Below, in pieces: positions 49,292 to 57,379 of a DNA stretch of 64,000 bases (position 1 is its first letter; every line of letters begins with the position of its first letter). The stretch comes from Marsupella aquatica (Eukaryota > Marchantiophyta). The notes under the pieces are model-generated. The model saw only the letters and a list, made by a program, of their open reading frames with translations, was not told the origin of the DNA and searched no databases. The position numbers were made by a program, and so were the translations under genes. The DNA is taken from the NCBI GenBank assembly GCA_973895155.1, contig OZ316891.1, forward strand, positions 6,572,001 to 6,636,000. The letters run 5' to 3'.

Positions 49292-49850
49292 AACCAAATG
49301 CACAACGGCACAATGCCAAACGCCTTATGGTAGCCCGAGATTGTCAAAAAGCTGGCCAAAAGCAGCCTAAGGCCGAGACAAAGCCTGAGTCAGATGGGAT
49401 CAAGGTCAACAACCATAACACAGAATTGAAAGGAAACCAAAACCCAATTCAAAAGAAGGGGGCCAACCTATAGGTAAGTGGGAATTTGCCAACAACATTC
49501 TTTGTGAAAGTATAGGTGGCAATGAGAGGACATCCAACTTACCCCAAAGCAAGCAATTGAGAGTAGGTGCAGAAAGCAACCGTCAAAGCAGGGGAAAGAA
49601 AGAGAAGTTAGCTAGGGTCCCTAAATTTGCACTCATTGTGAAAGTATGGTCCCTTCCTAGCCTTGCCATGTTCACCTAGTTAGTGTCAAATCCAATAAGA
49701 ACATAGTGACGGACCAAACGAGAAGTGTGACCACACTTCTCGTTTTTCCCGCGGCTAAAAAAATTCTAAGGCAAAAAAGTGTTGGATACGGAATTAGTAT
49801 TCCATGTAATAACCCAGATTTTAGATTTTTAAAACAGGAAAAAATGACTT
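49292..49850. other. Spacer before the F-box/MTase/Ulp1 region
   Basis: No gene recognised. A perfect hairpin, AACGAGAAGTGTG-AC-CACACTTCTCGTT, lies at about 49,718-49,745, just before the first GGGATAC palindrome. Confidence 0.5.
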
Positions 49851-50502
49851 GAATCCAAAGCAGGGATACGGCGTATCACATTTTGGATCCCACCGCAGTT
49901 TTCAAAAAAACAAAATCAACAAACGCAGTAAAAGGGGCGAGGACAGTTTACCCGTCAAGAATATTCCTAGAGGATTCCTTTTAACGGTCACTTTTAATCG
50001 ACTACGACAAAACTATGGTCAGAAACTGACCATGGTCAGGGGGAAACTATAAATAGGAGAGCGACGACTCAAAATTTTTGGCTCATTTCTTCTTGCTCCC
50101 GCATTCGCTTGCTCCCGACGAATCCACAATCTGTATGCATATTCGTATCCCCCAAGTCAGACTACAAAAACAGGTGAGAAATATATATTTTTGAAAATCA
50201 CGAGGATGAATCCCAAATGGGATACGGCGTGTCCGGTTTGGGATTCAATCTTGAAAAATCCAGTCTTGGCATGACGAAACATGAGAAAAAGAGGTTGGAT
50301 GCGAAGTGGGATATCCCACTTCGCATCCAACCTCTACATAAGAAGGTCTTGGTTGAAAAATGCAGGAAATTTGGAAGTTGAATGTGAAGTGGGATACCCG
50401 GTATCCCATATGGTATTCAACCTCTGAATATCAATCAGGTTAGGTCCAAAAGGCGAAGTTTGAATGCTAAGTGGGATACGGCGTATCCCTTCGGATATTC
50501 AG
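49851..50502. repeat. Palindrome cluster 1 (five ~40-bp hairpins)
   Basis: Palindromes at about 49,851-49,890, 50,208-50,246, 50,291-50,334, 50,376-50,423 and 50,459-50,502. Each has the plan GAATNC-NNA-GTGGGATAC-core-GTATCCCAC-TT-GNATTC, and the third is a perfect 44-bp palindrome. The first lies upstream of the TATA box at 50,048; the other four lie within a probable leader intron (donor ACAG|GTGAGAAA at about 50,173, acceptor TTTTGCAG near 50,560). Confidence 0.9.
50048..50055 (+). promoter_or_regulatory. TATA box, unit 1
   Basis: TATAAATA followed by GGAGAGCGACG...GCTCATTTCTTC. The downstream leader resembles that after the TATA box at 52,380, indicating duplicated promoters. Confidence 0.65.
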
Positions 50503-50676
50503 CAATAGCTTTTTTGTGATGGCGAAAGATATCTTAAGTATTGGCGATTGTTTTGCAGGCTAGGTTCTTATCAACTTTGACAGAAGCTCTTGCTTCCTTC
50601 GAGCCCGCCATTTTGGAGTGACGAACTATTAAAGCTTTAGCTTTCGTTGAGACTAACATTTTCTCAAGTGAGTTCA

Positions 50677-51002
50677 ATGACGGTCCAGATTCAAAACCGA
50701 GATAAACGTGCTCATCGATTGTATAAGAGATTAGTTGAACTCAAAGTGCTTCCTACTGGATTAGGAGCGATTTGGATGGGAGGCGTAGATCCTCAAGATA
50801 GTCTCAATCCGCTCCGAATTGAGTTTTGCAGAAAGAATGAGCAAGGAGTTCCGATTCGGTCAAGAATTTTTTGAACGGTTGTCTGCATTCTGTTGATTCT
50901 TCGTGTAATTATTGTCGTGATGATGAAAACAAGTATCATCGATTGGCATACTTGTGTTGTCGAATTTGGAACGAAGATCCTTGGGTTAACTCTTCCCATT
51001 GA
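50677..51002 (+). pseudogene. Small unknown protein with a Cys/His cluster, unit 1
   Basis: ATG 50,677 opens a frame (MTVQIQNRDKRAHRLYKRLV...) that stops at 50,872. In the next frame coding-like sequence continues, with HSVDSSCNYCRDDENKYHR and LAYLCCRIWNEDPW, a possible zinc-binding C-x2-C...H...C-C cluster, and stops near 51,000. I infer one frameshift. The family is not recognised. It follows palindrome cluster 1 and precedes the F-box-like segment. Confidence 0.45.
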
Positions 51003-51131
51003 ATCTACTTGATTCTAGGGTCACAAATATTTGGAGTTTTGTTCAGTATTCTTGGCTCTCAAATATTTAGACATGATGTTTTTCTTTTGATCAAAGAAAT
51101 AAAGTAATTGTTTTGATCCCTGTTTTGTAGG

Positions 51132-51428
51132 CTCGGGGGTCTCACTATATGGGGACCTCCCCATCGCCTGCGACGTTTTTAGGGCTCGGACCCCCTAAAA
51201 TGTAAGAAAAAAAAATTATTTTTTAACCCCTATAAAGTTGGAATATTCTTGGAATATTCTAAAAATTGGATTAAAAAGGCCCTAATGTTCTTATAAGTCT
51301 CAAAATTGAATTTAAAAGACCCTATTGTTCTTCTACAAAAATTCTTAAGTCTTCCCTTAGAACCAATAAAATGACCCTATCCTTCGTCGCACGTGATATG
51401 CCATTTTTGTGGAAGTGAAACCCCCGAG
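51132..51428 (+). mobile_element. 297-bp hAT-like MITE, copy B
   Basis: Same termini (CTCGGGGGT...ACCCCCGAG) and length as copy A, nearly identical in sequence. Flanked by the 8-bp direct repeat TTTGTAGG (51,124-51,131 and 51,429-51,436). The duplicated target looks like a 3' splice acceptor (CTGTTTTGTAG|G), so the acceptor now exists on both sides of the MITE. Confidence 0.93.
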
Positions 51429-51510
51429 TTTGTAGGTTCTTCAAACAGAGAACTTCTCCATTTTCTCTATCACTCAAGGTATTCCTTTTTTCGTGTCAAA
51501 TTGGTTTGGA

Positions 51511-52054
51511 ATGGCCGTCCCTCAAAACCTTGTCTTTGCAAGGTTAGCGACCATATTTGAGAACGAGAAGAAGAAACAAATTGAGCAGAAACGGAGCCGA
51601 AGGGAATCCGGACTACTTTTGGATGGACTTCCTGATGAGATTGTTGAAACGTTCATATGGCCTATTTTGAAAGTTTCTTGCATCGAGGACGAATTTGATT
51701 CTTCCAAGATCTCGGCTGAAGAAAGACTCAGCCGATTAAAAGAAATGGTTTGGCTGGGATCCTCCTCAAAAAAAATGGAACCAGCTTGTAGTTTGTACAC
51801 GAGTATGGGGTCTCCTTCGACTAGCACGAAGCCAGTTTGAGGGATTAAATGAATTGCTTGATAGCGTTCCCCATGGAGACCCACTTCAGAATGTTCATCT
51901 CGCAAACTTTTTTAGGATGGAAACTTTGAATCTTCCCCCAATCGATTTCCTTGGTTTGTTTTCGACATCAGAACTAAGTCAATTTCAAGGGGACTGGCTA
52001 AATCTAGAGAAAGATCAACAAGCCAAACTAGTGGAAATATATGGACAAACTTGA
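51511..52054 (+). pseudogene. F-box-like protein, frameshifted
   Basis: ATG 51,511 (MAVPQNLVFARLATIFENEK). Residues from about 42 read LLDGLPDEIVETFIWPIL, which fits the start of an F-box (LPDEIV...IWPxL). The frame shifts in an A run at about 51,770. The next frame continues the F-box pattern (KKWNQLVVCTRVWGLLRLAR) and goes on to a stop at 52,052 (LLDSVPHGDPLQNVHLANFF, LNLEKDQQAKLVEIYGQ). F-box proteins recruit substrates to SCF ubiquitin ligases. No LRR or Kelch repeats are visible. A single small deletion or insertion appears to be the main lesion. Confidence 0.6.
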
Positions 52055-52379
52055 TTAATGTTCTATCATTCATGCTTAGGTGTGCTCATGGTGAGCTACT
52101 TGTAAAAATGTTTTTCATGAATCAATATTTACTATCTTTTGTGGCACATCTTTGGACCAAACTCAGATTGTCAGCATTTTGCCCTGGCTGGCTTCCAGAC
52201 CTTTAGTTTCTCGTTGCCAATAGCATCCAAATGAGGGTATCCCATATCGGATTACTCCACTATATTTTTCCGTAAAACATTCTTCAAACCCTAAACTGCA
52301 TACTAGATTAGCCGCGACTATTTCAAGCGACTATTTCGAGGAACTAACTGCCTTGTTACGTAGTGGACCCAGGAGAAAG

Positions 52380-52387
52380 TATAAATA
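52380..52387 (+). promoter_or_regulatory. TATA box, unit 2
   Basis: TATAAATA followed by AGAGTGCCTCC...GCTCATTTCTCA, paralogous to the promoter at 50,048. A degenerate GGTATCCC half-palindrome lies upstream (about 52,227-52,255), in the same relative place as the first palindrome of cluster 1. Confidence 0.65.
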
Positions 52388-52549
52388 AGAGTGCCTCCCC
52401 CAAAAGTTACGCTCATTTCTCATCTCTCACGCCGCCTCTCACTCTTTCCAAATACCCATTCTCCATAGATATTTGTATTCCCTCGGCAGACACTCCATCA
52501 CCAATTGAGAATACAATCTCCACGATATTTTCATACAAACTGGGAGGAT

Positions 52550-52947
52550 GAATCCGAAGTGGGATACCGCGTATCCCACTTCGCATTCACTTTGGCCGAA
52601 TTCTTGTTTGAGAAGAAAAATGCAATGAGATGTCGGGGATGAATATGAAGTGGAATACCGCGTATCCCACTTCGCATTCAACATGCAAATCTTCAAAGTT
52701 ATTGAAATCCTCAGCGCAACTAAGGGGATGAATCCAAAGTGGGATACACAGTATCCCACTTCGGATTCATCTCCAAGATTTCATGCTTTCTTAATGAATA
52801 GCCAGAATAGGGGCGGTTCGATACGAAGTGGGATACCGTGTATCCCACTTCGCATTCATCCCCAAGAATTCATACTTTTTATATGAAAGAGCCGGAATAG
52901 GATGTGTTGGATACAAAGTGGGATACCGCGTATCCCATCTCGCATTC
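52550..52947. repeat. Palindrome cluster 2 (five ~40-bp hairpins)
   Basis: Palindromes at about 52,550-52,588, 52,641-52,679, 52,730-52,768, 52,819-52,857 and 52,908-52,947, spaced ~90 bp. The usual core is GGGATACCGCGTATCCC. They lie between the second promoter and ATG 53,027, probably in a leader intron whose acceptor is GCGCAG at 53,020-53,025. Confidence 0.92.
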
Positions 52948-53026
52948 ACATATTGGATTATGGACTTGTTGCTCAAGTGGACCATATTAGGCTTGAAATT
53001 CTAACATGTGGTTTGTTTTGCGCAGG

Positions 53027-54361
53027 ATGTCGAACAAGTCAAGTGCTTTGGGTTCCTCTGGCTCTTCCCGACAAGCCATCATTGATGAAATCTGGAAAAA
53101 GGATCTCTATGTTGAGGAGAAATTCCTCAAGAACAAGTGGTATTTGTGTGATGCTCGTGAGCTTGATCTTCATCAAGCATATGCAGGCCCAGCATTATGG
53201 TTGATTGTCGTGAAGGGTAAAGAGCATTGCCACCAAGGATTGGTGATCGACACGGCCGAGTCGGACATCGTTGATACAAAAACCAAGAAAGTTAAGAGGG
53301 TACCAATGTTTCTTTGCATTGGTGTTGATAAGACCTTCTCTGTGTTGGTTCTCAACTATGAGAAACTTGATCGAGTCTCCATGAATGCATTTCCGGAAGA
53401 CCCGATCACTCAGCTCGTGGCGGAGGCGCCTGATGTGGATGCATTTTTGTTTTGGTGCTTGAATTATGTCTTCACGTCGTGGAAGGTGGTGCGGGACTTC
53501 ATCAACATTGTGTATCGCTTAGTGGTTGGAGAAGACTTTAAGGGTCCCGAAAGAACTCCATTGAAGTTGAAGATACATAGGCCAACTAATCCGTCTGGGA
53601 CAGTGGAGGGTTCGGAGACAACCACAACAAAAGAGCAGGCAGTTTCCGAGCCAAAGAACAAGAAGAAAGCACTAGCAACATCTGTTGGAAAATCTGGGGA
53701 AGGATCAGGTGCCACTATCTCCGAAGATCCTCTGAAAAAGAAGACTAAGTTGGATCGACGAGAAATCCAAAAGAGAGTAGTGTCAATAGCTCCCCCTTCG
53801 CCTTTGAGATCGGTAGATGAGATTCCTCCAACTTCACAAGGTGGGCCATCCGTTGCATCGAAGGGGAAGGGTCCGATGATTCCAGGGGTTGGGAAAACAT
53901 TGAAGAAGCACGAACCAATTTTCCAGATATTATTTAGATCAGGAAAAGTTTGGGACCTCCAAGACCAGATCTTTGACATGTGGAACAGATTTGAGATCAA
54001 GGGGCAGACCAAACAAAAATCCCCTGTGAAGATAGTGAAGAAAGGGTCCAAGTTAAAGGCCGTGCCCGTCGTGAAACCTTTGAACAAGCTAGCAAATGGG
54101 CTAGCATTGACACCTTGGAGAGCGATCCAAGGGATTGAGCACGACCGGTTTTTGGAATCCCTTCTCCTTCAAGTCAAGGATCGAATGATCAGTCTAGAGC
54201 AAATGGCCAAAGAGGCCGAAAGTTACAAGAAGCTTGTGAAGATCAGTAAACTATTTGTGCAATTGTCTGGCCAACCAGACTAGGCAACTTGTAAACAGAT
54301 GTTTCCCAAAGAGACGCAGTCTGCGGAGCTCGAAAGATGGAGTGGAAAACTCTTGGATGTG
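53027..54361 (+). pseudogene. N-terminal unknown region of the MTase/Ulp1 reading frame
   Basis: ATG 53,027, immediately after an acceptor, opens 419 codons. The first ~170 residues look globular (KNKWYLCDARELDLHQAY, PALWLIVVKGKEHCHQG, FLFWCLNYVFTSWKVVRDF). They are followed by a Lys/Ser-rich, NLS-like linker (KKKTKLDRREIQKR) and a C-terminal helical part. A TAG at 54,281-54,283 interrupts it, but the frame continues open (ATCKQMFPKETQSAELER) to a donor GTG|GTAAGT at 54,361, and phase 0 joins it to the MTase exon at 54,819. I do not recognise the domain. The in-frame stop suggests one formerly larger protein. Confidence 0.62.
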
Positions 54362-54389
54362 GTAAGTTGATTTTGTGTTTTCAAAGGTT

Positions 54390-54785
54390 GAATTCAAAAC
54401 TGGATACGCGTATCCCATTTGGGATTCACAATCGATTCTGGCTCCATTCAAGTTGTTTCTTTCTTTTTGTCTGGGTGGAATCCGAAATGGGATACGGGGT
54501 ATCCCATTTCGGATTCGACCCCAGGTTTTGGCTGTGTTAGCGTTGTTCCTTTGATTTTCCCTAGGTGGAATCCGAAATGGGATACCCCGTATCCCGTTTG
54601 GCATTCAACCCCGGGTTTTGGCTGTGTATGCGTTGTTCCTTTGAGTTTCCCTAGGTGGAATCCCAAATGGGATACCCCGTATCCCATTCGGGATTCAAGT
54701 TGGAGTTTGAGGGTTAGAAGCATGATTCACCAGATTTATTTAGTCGAATACCGAATGGGAGACTCGGTATCCCTCTTGGTATTCA
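54390..54785. repeat. Palindrome cluster 3 (five ~40-bp hairpins), intronic
   Basis: Palindromes at about 54,390-54,427, 54,478-54,516, 54,568-54,606, 54,658-54,696 and 54,746-54,785, spaced ~90 bp. Arms here read mainly AAATGGGATAC / GTATCCCATTT instead of AAGTGGG / CCCACTT, with both arms changed together. They fill the intron 54,362-54,818. Confidence 0.92.
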
Positions 54786-54818
54786 GTGCATTAACTCTGG
54801 TGCCTTGATGTTTTATAG

Positions 54819-55936
54819 TTGAAAGCCTTCTCGAAGAAGAAGAACAAAATGGTTCAAGTGTCAAATGATGGCGAGGAGACTGTTGAGGAGGAGCTTAGTT
54901 CCGATGTTATCCCCCTTGGTTTTAAGAATATGGTTCAGGAAGCTATTGAGAATTATAATCGTCGGATTGGTATCGATACTGTTCAAGCGGAATCAAGCGA
55001 CCACCGTTGGAAAAATTCTGATGGAAATTTCATCAACTACACTCTCCACTGTGGAGATGTCCGGGCGCTTGATAGGTTCTTGGAGAAACGGCCTTACACA
55101 CTTGCAGTCGCCGACATTCCTTATGGATTCAATGCCATCGGCTCTGAGAATGATGAAGTTCCATTTTCAGAGAAAGATATTATTGATACATGGTGAAATG
55201 TTTTGCTAAGGTGACTACTTCACCTATGTGGAGGTTTGTTGTTATTCATTCGCTGCAACAAAGTGTCTCCGTTTTGAATGCTTTGGGAAAGACTTGCAAC
55301 GCTGGAGTTGAGGCAGGAATTTGGGAGAAGCCAAATGTACATGCACACCCCTCCGGGAATAGGCTAGCTTGGGCGTTTGAGAACTGGTCCATTGGATATT
55401 ATAATGAAGGTGGTATCAGGACCAGGGAAATGTACAATTTCGAGCATGATGAAAAAAGAATCAACATCATCAAGGTTCCTTGTGTTACCAAAAAATGTGT
55501 AACACCCTTAGGGGAAGTAGTGAATCCGTATCAGAAGCCGATAGCCCTCACAGACTGGTTCATCAAGCATTTTAGTGAAGAAGGAGATTGGATTGTTGAT
55601 TTATGCGCTGAAAGTGGGTCCACTTCGTGTGCGGCTTTGTTGGCAAAGCGACATGTTACAGCTTTGGAGTTGAGTGCTCAACAAATAGACTGTATCCAGA
55701 CTCGACTAGTCACGCTGGATGAATCATGGGACTTGAATGAGGAAGCAATTGAGGAGGGTACAGGGCCGATGAGTTTTGAGATACAACCACCGATTGGTGG
55801 TATGACAAGCACTCTCACCACCGGACCTTGCATCATTACAACCACGGCTGAGAATGATGATGATGTAGATGAAGACGAGGAGCAGGAGGAAGAGGAAGCA
55901 GAAGCTCCGGCATTAGATCTTGGCTCATTCCTCGAG
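54819..55936 (+). pseudogene. Beta-class N4-C/N6-A DNA methyltransferase-like domain
   Basis: Acceptor TTTTATAG precedes LKAFSKKKNKMVQV. The motif-IV-like ADIPYGFN (about 55,107-55,133, consensus DPPY) comes before an X/I-like region (ITDWFIKHFSEEGDW-type, about 55,551-55,590) and DLCAESGST (about 55,598-55,624), the place of DPFAGSGTT. This order, motif IV first and motif I last, is the permuted beta-class layout of bacterial and phage N4/N6 enzymes (PF01555-like). A frameshift near 55,190 separates the two motifs. DPPY has become DIPY and the SAM motif is degenerate, so activity is unlikely in this copy. An acidic tail (ENDDDVDEDEEQEEEE) precedes donor GAG|GTGTCG. Confidence 0.68.
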
Positions 55937-56055
55937 GTGTCGAGATTATTTTGAGATTAGATTGCTGCAAATGAGATTTCCCCAAATTGTATATGAACTT
56001 CTGGAAATATTCCAAGAGATTTAGATGTTCTTATGTGACAATAATGTCCTTGCAG

Positions 56056-56708
56056 GATCCACCAAAGGAGGTTATTGAATTGAAAAGTGTTCTTCATAGA
56101 TTTTTGCACAATCCTTTTGTTGGTCATCTCCTCAATCAAGAAACATTGGAACAACTTGAACCCGACCAATATTTGGGTGACGAAATTATGGAATTTTACC
56201 CAGAGTCCCAAACAGAAGAACAGGGAGATCTTGCTCCAATGGTAAACACGTTATCCTCCTTTTTTTATCCTTGGATGGCATCAAGGATTGAAAAAGAACC
56301 AACACATGAATCCCTTAAAGAATCTTTACAGAAAATGCGAGGTTATTACAAGCCACCATTTTCCAAGATTGAGGTTATTCTTATGCCAATTCACATGAGT
56401 GGCCATTGGAGTTTGGTTGTCATATGTTTGGATCGATCTCAATCTTTGATCCAAATGTATCATCTAGACTCACTTGCTGGTCGATCTACATGAAACTCAT
56501 GTAATTGAATCGGCACTGAAAAGGTGAAAGACTTAACTTTATCTTCTAGTACTATTTGTTTTTCAAATGAGATTATTTAATTCATGTGATTATAAATGCT
56601 ACTTTAACTAAGGAATCACTTTCAATGACTTGCAGATATTTCACAATAGAATGGGAACTATTTTTTGGAAAAGTGCCATTGGGTGTTATGGAGATGTGGA
56701 ATCCAAAG
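56056..56708 (+). pseudogene. Ulp1/C48-type cysteine protease domain, truncated
   Basis: Exon 56,056-56,523 is joined in phase 0 to the MTase exon (LE|DPPKEVIELK). It has the C48 pattern YLGDEIMEFY, then MPIHMSGHWSLVVIC (catalytic His in GHWS, about 56,400) and YHLDSLAG (catalytic Asp, about 56,465). A one-base frameshift follows (about 56,485), after which LHETHVIESALK reads on to donor AAAAG|GTGAAA. A second exon, 56,636-56,708 (RYFTIEWELFFGKVPLGVME), ends at AAG|GTATG. The exon with the catalytic Gln and Cys is not found downstream. Ulp1 enzymes process or remove SUMO-like modifiers and recur in plant transposons. Confidence 0.75.
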
Positions 56709-57379
56709 GTATGTAATTTGTTTCATTTTTAATTCTTTTTATCTCTCTATTCATTAAAACTAGAAAATTCTTTGATCTTTGGACATTTGGGCACTAAAAT
56801 ACATATTTTTGGGCACAAGAATTGTACATTTGGGTAGTGAAAGTTGTACATTTGGGCACCATTTAATGTACATTTGGGGAATCAAGATTGTACCTTGGGG
56901 AAAAATAAATATTAATTTGGATTCTAAAGAAAAACATTTGGGTGATAGAAATATAAAATGTGTTGGATAATAAATAAAACATTCATCTAGTCTAATAATT
57001 AAGATATAAGCTTGGATATGATCTCTACCCTAATCTTATGCTTTGATCATTAATAGGGTTCTAAATTCATGTTATTCTAGTTGCTTGGAACTCTCCACAC
57101 TAAAAGCAATTCTACACAAGAATCCAATATCAAATTACTCAAGAATCCAATATCAAATTACTCAAGAATCCATCAAGAACAATTTTACTAGAGCCTTCAT
57201 AATAGGCCACACAAGAATCCAATATCAAATTACTCAAGAATCCATCAAGAACAAGTTTAAACTGAGACTCTAGATGAATTCAGAAGTGCATAAACCCCCT
57301 ATGCAGTCATTTTCTACACATCAAATATGGAAAGAAATGCATGTACAATGCTTCACATGAGAACTATCTAGTTAAACAT
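56709..57379. other. Flank after the Ulp1 fragment, with short tandem repeats
   Basis: No gene recognised. 56,780-56,950 has repeated ACATTTGGGCAC-like words. 57,115-57,260 holds tandem/dispersed copies of CAAGAATCCAATATCAAATTACT and CAAGAATCCATCAAGAACAA. Confidence 0.6.

Larger units (their letters stand above)
49851..56708 (+). other. Candidate undescribed element: F-box-like, DNA-MTase-like and Ulp1-like modules with hairpin clusters
   Basis: A co-oriented (plus) cluster with two TATA promoters, fifteen GGGATAC-N-GTATCCC palindromes and three kinds of coding module, all decayed. The second promoter leads into a reading frame that, across GT-AG introns, runs from an unknown N-terminal region into a beta-class DNA methyltransferase and a C48/Ulp1 protease. 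I see no terminal inverted repeats, LTRs or target duplication, so calling it a transposon is inference. Alternatives are a decayed host gene family or a fragment of a larger mobile or viral element. Confidence 0.5.

Noticed and set aside
53464-54087. 207-codon minus frame
   Set aside because: Antisense shadow of the long plus-strand frame that begins at 53,027.
49851-54785. CRISPR-like array interpretation of the regularly spaced palindromes
   Set aside because: The spacers are short, few and intronic, the repeats vary with paired arm changes, and the context is eukaryotic with introns and TATA boxes.
49851-56708. Integrated giant-virus fragment carrying the methyltransferase and Ulp1 genes
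   Set aside because: Possible in principle, but the GT-AG introns, plant-like TATA promoters and F-box-like gene fit a plant element or gene cluster better; no capsid, polymerase or other viral hallmark is present.
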